The notes beneath the pieces are model-generated. The model made no database searches. It was not told where the DNA came from and worked only from the letters and a program-made list of their open reading frames with translations. The translations under genes and the position numbers were made by a program. DNA of 64,000 bases, from contig OY987251.1 in assembly GCA_963920765.1 (NCBI GenBank), positions 11,411,219 to 11,475,218 of the forward strand, written 5' to 3'. Below, in pieces: positions 46,066 through 58,158 of this stretch (the stretch's first letter is position 1; every line of letters starts with the position of its first letter). Source of the DNA: Ulota crispa. Lineage: Eukaryota > Streptophyta > Bryopsida > Orthotrichales > Orthotrichaceae.

Positions 46066-46565
46066 CTAATGCTCCTTGATTTGTGCAAGTGATTTGTGCG
46101 AGGTATTGCCAAAACCGCTGCAACTCAACCTAACCACCGCTCTCTCAATTTTTGCTCAGCGGCCAAGGATGTGGCATGTCTTCCACCATAATACAAACAA
46201 ATTAATGCCAGCACAGAATTGACGAACATATCAACCGCACCTCACACCCGCTCAACCTTCAGGTTCTAAATCTGAACTCAAATACGTAGACCATAGTCCT
46301 CCTCATGTACAAACCACTCTGTAAGCTTGAAAATCAATCACTTGAACTTGCCGATCATTGCATATTGTCGAGGAAATAGCTAATACAAAGTCATCAAAAG
46401 CCAAGGCAAATCCCTAAATGCAAAGGTCTCCAAATACAAAGAAAAGCTCTTGTTTTGGTCACAGAGGGACGCTTAGTCGTTTAGAGGTAAAAATTTTTTG
46501 GCATCTCCAATGGACTTGGAATTTGGGCCCTGCATACTAAATCTAATTGTTTGTTAGATGATAGT

Positions 46566-46740
46566 AATAGGGAAAATTTTATGGGTAAAATTTTATGGAT
46601 ACCCCTGAAATTTGCCATATTTGTGATTTTGCATAGATACCTTTGGTTTTTCAAAAATTGCACAAATAACCTTGGACCATAATTTTCAAGTGTTTATTCT
46701 ATTGTACATGCTATTTCTTTCTTTCTTGTAAGCTTATTTT
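46566..46740. mobile_element. Half copy of the GGGAAAATTTCATGGATACC palindromic MITE
   Basis: Repeats the left arm of 32241-32550 (TTATGGATACCCCTGAAATT, then CCTTGGACCATAATTTTCAA). The right arm is missing. Confidence 0.6.
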
Positions 46741-46764
46741 TTTTGCTTTACTGCACTCCTTTCT

Positions 46765-46996
46765 TTAACCCCTGAACAGCCTGAAAGCCCTTTGCGGCCG
46801 TATGTATGGTTGTATGTACAGACATATTTGAGTTGCTATGAGAGCTTTCCAAATTTTTTTATGCTCCCACCATCATACAATCCTTCAATATGTATGGTTG
46901 TAACACTTAATTTCCGACTGATTCAAACTTTTGAATATTGGTTGTGACCGTATTTGGTACCGTATCTCTATAGCCCAAGGGCCCTTCATGGATTAA
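46765..46996 (+). mobile_element. piggyBac-type MITE, ~230 bp family, copy 3
   Basis: TTAACCCCTGAACAGCCTG at the left and GGGCCCTTCATGGATTAA at the right, same orientation as 29626-29857. Its right TTAA (46993-46996) is also the start of the next element. Confidence 0.85.
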
Positions 46997-47673
46997 CCTC
47001 TAAATGCCCAAGGGTGTTTTTCTTGTTTTTGGAAGACAGTTTTGAAGTGTATGAATTGTACTTGTAAGATCATTGTTAAATTTCAAAACAAAATTTTAAT
47101 TGTAGAATCTTGAACCTCAAGGCTTCTAAATGGCACTATTCAAAAAAATCCAAAATGATCACGCCAATTTTAAGATATTTGTGATTGAATGTGGATGTGT
47201 ATAGAACTTTTTGCTTTTTTTGGAGCCGTTCCAAATTTCTAATGCAAATTGAAAACTTTTGGATACAAAATTTGGAAACAACCATAGAGGATGCTTTAGT
47301 GTTTATTGTTGTTATTTGAAAACTGATAGCTGCCCTTCCTAATTCAAGATCACGATTTTACAAACAAGCCTACAACGCAAAGTTTGTCAAAGCATTATTG
47401 CCTAATACAAAGAAATTTTTTAGCTTTAATTATTGACCAAAAATCATTATGCATGAAAGAAAATTTGAAGGTGAATGAATTCTATTTTTTGTAGCAAAGA
47501 CATTTCAAGTGAAATATTCCAAAAGCACTTCTAGATTTTGTTGAATGAAGTTTTTAAATAAAATGGGCCTTACTACCACAGAGAGCATCCAAGGGAAATC
47601 TTCACTATTTTCTCAACTTGATGCTTGTCTTTTCAATGTGATAGCTGGATGATTGCAAGAATGGCCTGTACTA

Positions 47674-47984
47674 AAGTATGTACACCCATAAGCGTCAGAG
47701 TCCCCATAACCATCACCTCTGAAATCTTAAAAAATCTGAGGAAGTGAATAGATGTATTGACAAGGATGTACAACATGTGAACATGAAATCTTGAAAGTGG
47801 TTATGGGTGCAATGGCAGTTTGCTCTTTAATTCACAACTTATTCTCACAATATCCAAATAATACATTTGAAAGTGCAAACTCATTATTTTTATGTTCCTA
47901 ATATGATCCTATAATTTGCTAGCTGCCTATTGAAACTCATCATGTTCAAAACCCTTAGTTTGACGCTTATGGATGTACATACTT
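47674..47984. mobile_element. TA-flanked MITE, copy of 43070-43366
   Basis: About 310 bp, aligned end to end with 43070-43366 (CACCCATAAGC, TCCCCATAACCATCACCT, TTCAAAACCCTTAGTTTGA shared). The terminal AGGTAGG has drifted to AAGTATG. Confidence 0.8.
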
Positions 47985-48009
47985 TACATTCTATCCCCTT
48001 CACCTTTTG

Positions 48010-48690
48010 TGGCTTATTTTTTGCTTGTAACTTTTGCAAAAGAAGTCATATTGACTTGTCTTTTTAGAGAAACATGAACATGCAAGTTATTGACGACCAA
48101 TGATTTTTTTGTGTTTTTTAAAATTATTTTGCTATTTTTAAGCAGCCCCCTAATAGGTGTCTACCTTGGCCATTTTGGGGGATTTTAGTATTATTTTGGG
48201 TCCAAAACAGCTTTTCTAGGGCTATAAATCAGGGTTGTTGTTTATAGAGCATGTTTACATGTACTTGTAGAAGGATTTTACAACATTATAAGTTCCATGG
48301 CATCTACATTGTCTCAAAGTGGGCATCATATCTCCCTTCATTGGCAAAACACAAAAAAACTCCTCAGCAATGCAATTGAACCATGTGAATATATTTAATG
48401 GGTTCTCAAATGGCCATTTTTTTTTTTTTTTTTTTGAATTATTTTACTATTTTCTAAAAAGCAAGAAAAAAATTGGCTTTTTGTTGGTAATTTTGTTTTA
48501 TGTATAACTTTTAAAATAAAAAATGTCTAGGTTTGAATTTTCATGAATATGCTATTTTAAGTGCTTTACAAATTGTCCATATTTTATTTTATTTTAAAAA
48601 ATTATTTCAAAAGCTCATAGTATTACATAGTACTACCAATTTTAAAGGTGTTTGAGACAAAACTAGCAGGTCATTCTTGCAACTATCCAG
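48010..48690 (+). repeat. ~670-bp dispersed repeat, copy 2
   Basis: Diverged copy of 20590-21252 in the same orientation. Contains T-rich runs (48417-48435). Confidence 0.7.
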
Positions 48691-49150
48691 CTTGTCATAG
48701 GCTATATGACACTTTTTATGACACAATAGTATGCTTGTAGTATAACTTCCACCCAAAACAATTGGGATAAGCTATAAAGAAAATTAAAATTGAGCATCAA
48801 AGCTCACTTCAGCTGTTAACTTCTTAAAGAAAAACCTAAAAACAATCAAATATGTGCCTTTCACAAAATTTCAAAGTTTTGTGAAATTTTTGAACAACAA
48901 AATTTGATACTTTGAACATTTAGAGATTAAGACAACCTAAATGTCTTCTCTACTGGTAAATGCTTTATTCAAAAATAAGCCAATGCTCAAAAAACAAAGC
49001 ATCTCATGGCCTAGTGTTTGTTTCTAGTGTGCAATGTACATATGTGAATTGATTAAAAGTCAACATACCCAGAAATTTAAAACTATATAAGCAATTGTAT
49101 AAAATACGGTCTGTGCAAGTCTGAAACTCCTAATGTAAACACAAAATTAA

Positions 49151-51751
49151 GGTCATCTCCACCCTGCCTGCTGGCCCAGCTTTGCAGCGCCAGCTTGGCG
49201 GGTTGAGAGGAGCAAACCTGCCCCACTCCGCTGTCAGGTTGAAAAGAGCGCGCTTTGGGAACATGCAGGATGTCTCGCTGCAATCATGCATTGCTGACTA
49301 AAATCGTTTTTGGTCTTGATCTTCACTCTTACAATCTTCAGTCTTCTGTTGGCATATCCTTTGACTGCCTCTAGGGGTATAAGGGTCAAAGTAGGGATAA
49401 AAACCTACTGGATACATGACAGGTAGATTGGGACAGCAAACACAAGCTATTGCCCATATGACGGGATTCTAAAATCAAATTCATGATCTGCTGGCCAAAA
49501 TTCTAGATTGTGAGAATATAGCAAGTTTCGACCATGTGGCTGATCAATCTCACTTTGTTACTACGACAATAAATGAGATTAAGTTTGATTTAATCCAAAC
49601 TACCCGCAACAAAGTTTACAAAACAGAATAAAAATGAATTGACAAATGAATCTCCAAAATCGGCTAGAAATAACGGAATAACGGAGCTACATCGTACACA
49701 TACATAAAAAATAAATCCAAAAAATTCCTCTTGAAGTTTTCATATCTTCAGATCTTCATATCTTCATGTCTTCAAATCTTCATGTTTTAATAAAAATAAT
49801 GTGAAAAATCACAAATAACGAGTCCTAGAAAGGCTGCAACCTTCTATTTAATGCCACAGATGGCTTAAAGATTCAAATGCTAAATGTAATAGCAATTTAA
49901 AAAGCTCTTCTAACCTCATAATATTTTTTTTTAAATTTCAACTCAATCTAAGCTACTGTCCAAAAGTTATGCAAGTTCAAAATAGAGGTTCTTCTTCCTC
50001 CTTGCAAACTAAACGTTGCCTCTATAAACCTCTATAACTTTTATTTTACACATCATTCATAGAAACGTAATATTAATATGAAAAGATAATACTACTGGCT
50101 ACAATTTTTAAAATTTTCAATTCAAAATAAAACTCTGTTCAAAAGTTCTGGTCAATCAAAATGTGGGTCTCAATTTTTTAAAGAGCACCCAAATTCCCAA
50201 CTTCTACCTACTATAACTTCTTCAATAAGAGTCCAAATAGAATGGTTAAAGACAGTTTGAAAAGCTATGATAACAAACTATCATTCCTAAAAATTTTAAA
50301 AAAAAATTTCATACTGTCTAAAAGTTGTAGCTCTTCAAAGTTTTCGCCTTCTTCTGAGAAAATGACAACCACTTCCAATCTTTCACACTTCCATAACTTT
50401 CTTCTAGCTTCAAATTTCAATTTCAAAAACTTTTTAAAATTTAAAACTAAGATGAATACTCTTTTTAAATTTTATTGCAAAATGATATACAAATCATAAG
50501 TTATGGCTTGTCAAAATCTCAGTCTTTTTTCATAGTTTAGCTTTTTGACTTCAAAATTCAAACACTCATAATTTTTGAATCACAACTCCAAATCAAACTT
50601 GCAAACTCATTTTGAAAACGTAATCATACAAGGAACAATTTTTTCAAATTTCAATTCAAAATTATGTACATACAAAAAATTCTCTCACATCAAAATTTCG
50701 GGATTTTTTCGTTTTTCCCACCAATACTCATATACTAACTTCCAACAACTAAAGAATCTCTCTTTTTTAATTTTGATTTTATTTAAGGTAGGGAGGTGAG
50801 ACACATTAGCCCATGCCCCTCTCTATCCTAATTCAATCATAGATGCCAAACCTCTTTTCCTTTTACACCTTTCTCATGCACTTCTAAATCTTTAATATTA
50901 ATTATTCAAATAAAGGCAAAATATATGAGCCTTCCAAAACATCTAGATAAACATATAAAAAAGATTAAATTACAAAATAAACACCATTGTAAAGTAGCTA
51001 CGTGCCTTTGCAGACATATAATAGCGTCAAACGCTTATTTTCAGTCGTCAAGCCATGGACTCGGTTGGCTGAAGAAGCGGTCGTCTCTGGCCGCATATCG
51101 GTCCGGATTCGAACTCCATCAGACTCGTCGAGCGGTGATGGCGACCCACAGCTTGGCAGTTAGTGAGGTAGGAAATTGGCCTAACCAACCCGCTACCTAC
51201 CCCCCAAAGCTATATATGTGACAAGACGGCGCAGCGCACTAGAATCTACGGCCGCTACGCTGTCACCAAACCGTGATCCTTACCACAACCATTTTTTTTA
51301 CCTCAACTGTTAATTTATTGAAATCAATACAAATATAAATAAATAACAAATATCTACATGATGGAAATATCTCTACCAAAACACCGCGCTTATAACGTGA
51401 GGCCGAGGGAGCGACCTGCTGACCAGGTTGGATCAGCTCCACCATTTCTCTCCTTGATGGCGGGCGGGAAGGGGAAATGGCAGAGCTATCTTCCAATCAA
51501 ATTTTGACACGTGTCATTTTACAATTGAATGTACCACTGAGTTTGCAAAGAGTGGCAAAGACCAGTCATACGCTGGCAAGTGACATATTCTGATACACAG
51601 CAGTGAGAACGGAGGAAAAAATTTAATTGGAATTCATCGATGCTTCGGTCGGGGTGGGCTACATTTGCCACCCTCACAGCCTTGCTTCAATTTCCACTTG
51701 GCTACCTACCGAGGCGTAGCTCCCGGCCTAGCGTCTGGGGTAGAGATGCTC
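49151..51751. mobile_element. Candidate 2.6 kb PIF/Harbinger-like element
   Basis: The left end GGTCATCTCCACCCTGCCTG and the inverted right end (GGGGTAGAGATGCTC) are similar and are flanked by TAA (49148-49150, 51752-51754). GC-richer terminal segments enclose an AT-rich core (49.7-50.8 kb). The core is built of degenerate units of phrases such as AATTTCAATTCAAAA, TATAACTTTT and CAAAAGTT. A tRNA-like B box (GTTCGAATCC, minus strand, near 51108) is present. No transposase is seen. Confidence 0.4.
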
Positions 51752-51960
51752 TAATAAGGTCCAAAATGCCCTGGCTAATCCATTGGATCACTAAAAGGTT
51801 AGCATTTCCCAAATGCTCTAAGTAAAGATTGCAAAAAATCTAGGCATTTGGCTCCTTTAAAAATGCCCATAGCAACAATACTACAAGAAAACCAGTAAAA
51901 TCAGGCTTTTCTTCATTCTAAACTGTGGAAGATATGTAGATCACCAACATATCATCCAAG

Positions 51961-52892
51961 TTCCTAAAGGACCAAGCCTTTTCTTCTGCCCAAATCACTG
52001 AAAACTGCCACTTCTAGGGAATGAGTAAGGGAAAAGGTTTTTTTTTTTTTTTTGGAAATCCAACCTTAGGATCTTGACTTAGTCTAGAAGAGATATTTGT
52101 GGGAAAAAATCAAGTCATTCTAGTTAGAGATGAGGGAGATATTTACATTTGAAGTAAGAAAAAAAAAGTCTTTTTCCCTGCAGTCCATAAGTTTCAGAAG
52201 CCTTTGACCACCTTTATATGAAAAAAATTGCTCTACCCAAAGTTGGGCTTTTATTTTTCCATGTAAGAGATCAAGTTAGGTATAAGTGGGAGAATTTTCA
52301 AATCAATTGGATCTATACAACACATGAGAAAAAAATAGTAAGTAAAAAGAAGTAGAGAATGAATCAAGATACAAAATTGTTGAAAATTTAATTATTGAAA
52401 TCTATGCAAATCCCAATGGTTATAATGTTGTAATAAATTATCTACTTCTTTTAGTTTAACTTATTTTCCAAAATAATAAAAATTGAATAAAATAAAGGAC
52501 TTCAAAGTTTATTTTAGAGTAGAATATTCATAACTGCCTTGCAAACAAAGACTCCTCATAATTTTTATCTCTTTGATTGAAATTGAATGATTCAAAGCTC
52601 CCCATGTACAAAAAAATCTAAAGAACCAATTACAATTTTTCATTTTAAAATAATGCAAGTTTAAAGAAGTTGGTTGGGCTACACGGATGGGCTGTCCTTC
52701 CCAAATTTTCATAAATTTATGCATAACTTCTTTGTCAAATGTTGGAATGAAAATAATTACATGCCCACATAGGTTTTTGAATTCCCACATTCCATAAAAG
52801 TTTCAAAAAATTACAAAAAGTAGCTTATCCAAAGGTACATGCGCAAAGTACCACTTGTCCCTTGAGGAGATAGTTGGTCCTTTAGGGGTTAA
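51961..52892 (+). mobile_element. piggyBac-type MITE, ~930 bp family, copy 3
   Basis: TTCCTAAAGGACCAAGCCTT at the left (its TTAA eroded) and GGTCCTTTAGGGGTTAA at the right. Colinear with 1600-2532. Confidence 0.85.
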
Positions 52893-54939
52893 AAGCAACG
52901 CACTACAAATAAACAATCTTATAGAAACATTCAGGGCAGCCTTTAAATTTTGTACTTTTGTTGGTTGCGCGATACAGGCATCCAACAATAAAAGCAAGTA
53001 AGGAAATTTTAGAAAAAAATGGATATTATCAATGAAATGTTCACGTTCATCACTAAAATCTATAAATTTATAAATTTTAGTATCTTTCATCCAAATTTTG
53101 GCAAATCTCATGTTTTCTTAGGGAGGGACTTGGAGATTTCATCCATTTTTTCACTTGATTTTTTCAATGTTGTGATCACTAGGCACAAACTGAAGTGAGA
53201 TTTTGGCAAAAAACTGCCATAATGTTAAGGTTGATTTGAGGGGCTTAGTTTATTGCACAATTGCACATACATCAATGTGGGCCAAGGTGGAATTTTGGAT
53301 TTTTCACTTGCCATTTAGATGTTTACCATCTAGAGGTTGAAGATTGATTTAGAGAAATTTGAATTCACATTTGGATTTAGAGACCCAAATTTAGACTAAG
53401 AACAAATGGACCCATGGATTTTTTTTAAAGTATGATTTGCCATTTCTTTCCTCTTTTAGTTTGCTTTGAATGGGCTCTATTGTGGTTGTCCAATTTCCAA
53501 ATCCATGATTTATTGTGTTTATTTAGAGGCACTTTCAAAATGCTTCTAATGATAATAATCACAAGTTCTAATAATACACCAAGCAAAACATAGTAATACA
53601 CTTAGAGAGTTGTTTAGAGTGCTTCATTGATTATGCCCTAAGAACGTCTCAAATCAACCTTGAACACTTCATCAAAGGGAAAAACAATGTTTTTTGTTTT
53701 TAGTGTTGATCACTTGATTCCTCCTCCTGTTTAATTAGGTAGATTAACTTTCAACCAATGACAAGTCTCCTTATTTGCAAAAGCAAATAGATTTTTCATA
53801 GTTGATTATCATAGTAATAAAATCAAAATGAATTTTGTAATATCACATCCCAACCTTTTTATATCACATCTTCAATCTCTTTGATATGACATCATACTAC
53901 TAAAATCACAATGACTTATGTAATATCACATCTTGACCTTTTTAATTTCAGATATCCACTCTTTGTGATATTATAAATGCAATCACATTGACCTTTGTAA
54001 TATCACATTTCTGCTCTGTGTGATATTACCACATAAATACAATTTGAAGATTTACTCATTTTTTTTGTTTTGCATTCTATTTAACATGTGAAAATCCTAA
54101 TAAAATGCTAACAATGAATGCATAGCGTAGCAAGCACCAACTACTAATTCAACCTATATTTGTAAAAAAAAAAGATAATATTTGAAGAAGTTGTTGCGCA
54201 TCAAGAAAATGCAATTTTTGTTATGGCAAAGAAAATAATTTAGCACGTCCATGTATTCGTTGCTCACTTTTTCATCCAGAAGCCTCCATAACCGCTTGTT
54301 TTCCAAAACAAGTGGAGATGCTCTTACAACTTAGATCAAAACCTAACCTTGATGTACGCCCCACCCATGCAAGCAAGTAGTTTTGAATGTGAAGCAAAGG
54401 CCAAGTTGCAGATCAACAAACAGGTATCTAAGAATACTTCTTCTCAATCATGCTGCAATTTGCTGCACAAGTACTTTTGGAGTGGTCAAGGTCTTGGGTG
54501 GGGGGGCATAGGGGGTAAGATTGTCAAAGTACTTTTGTTCACTGTGCCTTTCTTTAGTTTTTTTATATTGATGCTTCCTGTTTGTACAAAGGGTACGGTA
54601 TTAGATCATGTGCAGATTGTTTTTATTGCCAAGTGGACCTACACAACTAAATTTCTTTTCTCTGGATTCGTCAACAACCACATGCATATAACTGTTTGAC
54701 AGCCCATGTGGCATTGTGGCTGTGGCTACCGATGTTGAGTCAAATCTTCCAACAGCATCATTTCATAAGAAGGCAAGAGGATCTTCACACTAAAATCAAA
54801 TCCAACTGGGAAAGTATTTTGCTGAAAACTCGACAAAAGCAAAACAGGAGAATAACGCAGAAGTGCGCGTGGTATTCGTAAGAACTTCCAATGTTGAATA
54901 AGTCTGGCCCAACAAAAAATTTTTTGACAGCAACCAGTA
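52893..54939. other. AT-rich intergenic with repeat fragments
   Basis: No gene recognised. 53405-53640 is a half copy (right arm) of the fold-back MITE at 17999-18575, ending TTCATTGATTATGCCCTAAG. An isolated right end, GTGGAGATGCTCTTA, lies at 54313-54326. The 116-codon ORF at 54349-54699 has no motif. Confidence 0.45.
53813..54029. repeat. Degenerate ~65-75-bp tandem repeats
   Basis: Three units carry TTTGTAATATCACAT or TATGTAATATCACAT followed by CTTTGTGATATTAT-like sequence. Confidence 0.7.
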
Positions 54940-55264
54940 AGGTAGAAGGCTCGAAAACCGACCATCTAAGGGCTGAAACCAAATTTTTGGGAGGTAGAAC
55001 TTCTTGAAATATTTTTCAGTAAAATTTTCTCGAAAGACAAGAAGAATTGACATCTATCCCAAGTGTTTTCATATTTTATGGAGTTTTGTAGAATTAGTTA
55101 TGAAATTTGAAGTGGAAAGGTCATAGGTGTTCTAAAACCGCCCACCTCTCAGATGTTCGTCCTGTGTACATTGTTGAAAGGCTATGAATAAGACATGTAC
55201 CAGTAGGGTACATTTGAGGAGGTGGGCGGGATTAGAGCATGGGCGGATTATGAGCAGACTACCT
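54940..55264 (-). mobile_element. TA-flanked MITE (CTCATAAAC family), copy 4
   Basis: AGGTAGAAGGCTCGAAAACC at the left and ATTATGAGCAGACTACCT at the right, between TA dinucleotides. Reverse orientation to 24319-24646 and 27805-28130. Confidence 0.8.
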
Positions 55265-55414
55265 TACAAGGGTTTAGGGGCCAGTTTAGCGGACTCCTGT
55301 GAGTAGGGTGTTATATTTGGGGAGGAGGGCCCCAACAACCCATGCCCTATCAGTAACCTCCTAACACAAAAAGTTGACACATCAAGTTGGTTCCGAGTTC
55401 GACTCAATCTCTAA

Positions 55415-55628
55415 GAGCGCCTTTCCATGGGCAATTGGAACCGGAGGCCCATCTAGGCTGATCCCGGCAGAACAACAAAAAAGTCCCGAAATGTTCATGT
55501 TGGATAGAGTTTAGAAAGCAACCTCTGATTTTGGGTTCAAGCCCTCCAGGGATGTAGTTTGACTTTTACATAATCAGTTGCTGGACATCTAGGCCGGACA
55601 CCTCCAGCTCCCCCATGGAAAGGTATCT
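55415..55628. mobile_element. 214-bp PIF/Harbinger-like inverted-repeat element
   Basis: GAGCGCCTTTCCATGGGC at the left is inverted in CCCCATGGAAAGGTATCT at the right. TAA lies at both borders (55412-55414, 55629-55631). It contains a tRNA-like B box, GGGTTCAAGCCC (55531-55542), so a SINE origin was also considered. Confidence 0.55.
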
Positions 55629-55631
55629 TAA

Positions 55632-55999
55632 GAGCATTGTCACCACTCTCCCGCAACACCAAACACAACCACAGATTTGACAAGCTACCATGCGGGTCAC
55701 TTCATGTACTAGCTCTGTCCTTTTGGGAACACTTCCACCAAGCACTCACGCTACTTTGTCGCTTCTTCTCTTCAGCACCGAGATAGGAAACGAGCAGGAA
55801 CAAGCCCTCAACAGATTCGAGTCCTCTTGTGAGTTGTAACGTGAATGCAAAAGACCTAGAGAGTAGCGTGAATGAGAGTTTGTAGCATTGCCCAAGAAAT
55901 CCGGAAAGACTTTTGCGTGAGTGCGGTGGAGCTCAAAAATTTTCCCTTTCCACAATAGTGGCATTTATGTCTACCCTTGCGTTTGCGGTGGCGATGCTC
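55632..55999. mobile_element. 368-bp PIF/Harbinger-like MITE, adjacent to the previous element
   Basis: GAGCATTGTCACCACTCTCC at the left and GCGGTGGCGATGCTC at the right, with TAA at 55629-55631 and 56000-56002. The left TAA is shared with the element at 55415-55628. Confidence 0.75.
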
Positions 56000-56633
56000 T
56001 AACACAAGGGGTTTGACCAGTGTTTCTTTTTGGGCCTCATGAGGCCACTTTGTCAAAAATTCAGCTAATGCGGTTGGCTCCCTTGTAGAATTGTCCATTC
56101 CAAAGAGGACATGCAGGGCATGTTAGAATGAAAAATAATAATAATTTGGGTTTGACACATCATGCTAGCTCTAGGTCCGACTCAATGTCTAACACAAGGG
56201 GGTTGACATAGCAAGCTAGAATTGAGGGGTTGGCTCAATCCATATCACAAGGGTGAGGACACATGTACTTAAAGTGAAGTAAGGGACAATAAGCAAAAAC
56301 AATTGCCTTCATGGAATGAAGTTGGGTCAAGTCTAACAAGGAAATAGCTATGACAATCAACCTTTGAGCAAGATCTCAAGATTTTAGTTGTAGTATAAAT
56401 AAACAATTTTACATGTCATGCCCAACAACCAAGCAAGTTTACATGTTCCATCATAACTTATTTTTTACAAATTGAAATAATTTGATAATTGTTGCATTGG
56501 AAAGGTACTCCTTTGGCATACATCCCCTAAATATTTTGTGGAAATATACTCATCATTTTATAAGCACTAGCATGCTCACAATTGTTATGTTGCCAAAAAC
56601 AAACATTGTTTGGTCTTGTAAGGGTTAAAAATA
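56000..56633. other. Intergenic, degenerate repeats
   Basis: Phrases like CTAACACAAGGGGGTTGACA recur near 55363, 56000 and 56190. An isolated piggyBac-type right end (GGTCTTGTAAGGGTTAA) lies at 56613-56628. No gene seen. Confidence 0.4.
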
Positions 56634-57138
56634 GGGAAAATATCAAAATGCCCCTTAGTTCTTTCAAAATTTCAAATATACCCTTGCAGTATCTGAAATA
56701 TCAAAAATACCCCTAGTTTTGTGTCAAAATATCAATTATACCCCTAGTTGTCTTTGAAAACATCTAATATCTTTACTATTTTGTACTTCTTTAGAGCACA
56801 TTTTTGTAAATATTGGAATGCCAATGAAAATTACAAAATCTAAATGCAAATTGTCTATAAGTCAAATCTTGGAGGCAAGTTTAATATAGGGTTTTTGCAT
56901 TTAAGTTTATTGTGGCCATGTATTGACTAATCTTTCTCATTGCCTTTGGTGCAAATGTGACTTACAAAAATTTCAATAAAAAGGCATAAAAAAATCAAAA
57001 ACATTAGTTGTTTTTGAAGATAACTAGGGTTATAATTGATATTTTGACACAAAACCAAGGATATTTTTGATATTTCAGATAATATAGGGGTATATTTGAT
57101 ATTTTGAAAGAATGGAGGGGCATTTTTGATAGTTTCCC
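56634..57138. mobile_element. Mutator-like MITE with perfect 9-bp target duplication
   Basis: GGGAAAATATCAAAATGCCC at the left and GGCATTTTTGATAGTTTCCC at the right. The 9-bp direct repeat TTAAAAATA lies at 56625-56633 and 57139-57147. The 9-bp duplication and GGGAAAA-type ends are typical of MULEs. The 505 bp encode no transposase. Confidence 0.85.
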
Positions 57139-57568
57139 TTAAAAATATGCTCAATGTGGAAATAAATACACCCTTACATAGTTGAGAGCTCAATTACACA
57201 AAAAAGGGTAACTTTCAAGAGGGTGGGTATGAAACAAGAAGATCCCACCTTTCCTATGGGATTTGAATACCCTTGCTATTTCCTTCCGACATCTCTATGT
57301 TTTGAAAGTTACAATCTTGTGGCCCATGGGAGCAAATTATAACCAACACAAGTTTAGGATGTAGCTCAACCACCATGTCATATGCCACATGGAAACATGG
57401 TTAAAATTAGACCCACTCAATGAGATTGTCAATTTGAGACCTTAACCTCATAGGTTCCATGTTCCCTCCTTTCCTATGAATTCACCCATAAAGTGTCAAT
57501 TTTATATTCTAAGCGCATTGCCAATGCAATACTCCAATTGACTCATTAAATATATTACTATCTAATTG
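57139..57568. other. AT-rich intergenic, no gene seen
   Basis: Nothing recognised beyond single-copy AT-rich sequence. Confidence 0.45.
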
Positions 57569-57708
57569 CGTTATTCATTAAATTGGGAAAAAAATGATAT
57601 TTTGGGACTTTTAAATTTTACGTTTTTTAAAGAGTGTTCAATGAATACTCTTAAAAAGTATAAAAATCCAAAAGTACCAAAATGTCACTTTTTCTCAAAT
57701 AACGGGTT
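57569..57708. mobile_element. Short MITE, ATTCATTAAATTGGGAAAA family, copy 5
   Basis: About 140 bp, almost a plain palindrome: TTATTCATTAAATTGGGAAA at the left and AAAATGTCACTTTTTCTCAA with AACGGG at the right. The left end is conserved and the right is degraded. Confidence 0.65.
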
Positions 57709-58016
57709 CTATTGCTTGCTATGATATTAGAGCTTGTGATTATTATCACTAGAAGTGCATTAAAAAGTCTTTGAGTAGACACAACATTATTTAAATTTGG
57801 AACGTGGATACCTAACATAAAACCTTGAATGCAAGCTAAAAGACAAAAACATAACAAGCCTTTTCAAATCATACTTATGAAAGAAAATCCATAGCAATGA
57901 TACAGCAAACTTTGAGAGGCTTTGTGTTGATTGTCTAGTTCTAAATCCAAACATTATTGTAATTACTCAAAAAAACAAATGAGCTTCAAAGAGATAATAA
58001 TTACAAATTCTAATTT

Positions 58017-58158
58017 CACTAGAAGAAAAAATCGTCCTAAACGACTGGTTCATGGCAACTATAATTGTCCTATAAGACTATACAATGACTCAATTACAAT
58101 CATTTAGGACATTTTCATTTGTTATGAACCAATTCTTTATTGCAAGATTTTTTCTAGT
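58017..58158. mobile_element. Small CACTA-like MITE
   Basis: CACTAGAAGAAAAAATCGTC at the left and AAGATTTTTTCTAGT at the right form inverted termini typical in sequence of CACTA elements. The target duplication is unclear. Confidence 0.5.

Larger units (their letters stand above)
38591..46490 (-). mobile_element. Candidate full-length piggyBac element carrying a decayed transposase
   Basis: The left end TTAACCCCTAAAGGACCATA and the right end GCTTAGTCGTTTAGAGGTAA both match the ends of the small MITE at 59141-59375 (TTAACCTTAAATGACCATAG and GCTTAGACGTTCATGGGTTA). Subterminal similarity extends about 50-80 bp on each side. The transposase lies between them on the minus strand. At 7.9 kb it is long for piggyBac, partly because a 297-bp MITE sits in an intron. 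The right TTAA has decayed to GTAA. The assignment of these two ends to one element is inference. The 2.5 kb at 38595-41090 has no recognisable gene. Confidence 0.6.
46993..48930 (+). mobile_element. Degenerate piggyBac-type element with internal insertions
   Basis: Starts TTAACCTCTAAATGCCCAAG, resembling the inverted right end of the 6446-8777 palindrome. A degraded right end, ACATTTAGAGATTAA, occurs at 48917-48930. Inside lie a TA-flanked MITE (47674-47984) and a dispersed repeat (48010-48690). Pairing of these ends is tentative. Confidence 0.4.

Noticed and set aside
49700-50800. LTR or retrotransposon interior
   Set aside because: Degenerate repeated phrases are present, but there is no reverse transcriptase, integrase or gag reading frame, no primer-binding site and no long direct repeats.
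51040-51260. tRNA gene on the minus strand (GTTCGAATCC box)
   Set aside because: No cloverleaf stems or convincing A box could be drawn; at best a SINE-like or chance B box.
53813-54029. CRISPR-like repeat array
   Set aside because: Units are degenerate and head-to-tail without spacers, in a plant nuclear context.
55340-55560. SINE with tRNA-like promoter
   Set aside because: B-box-like strings occur (GTTCGACTC, GGTTCAAGCCC) but inverted termini and TAA duplication fit a PIF/Harbinger-like element better.
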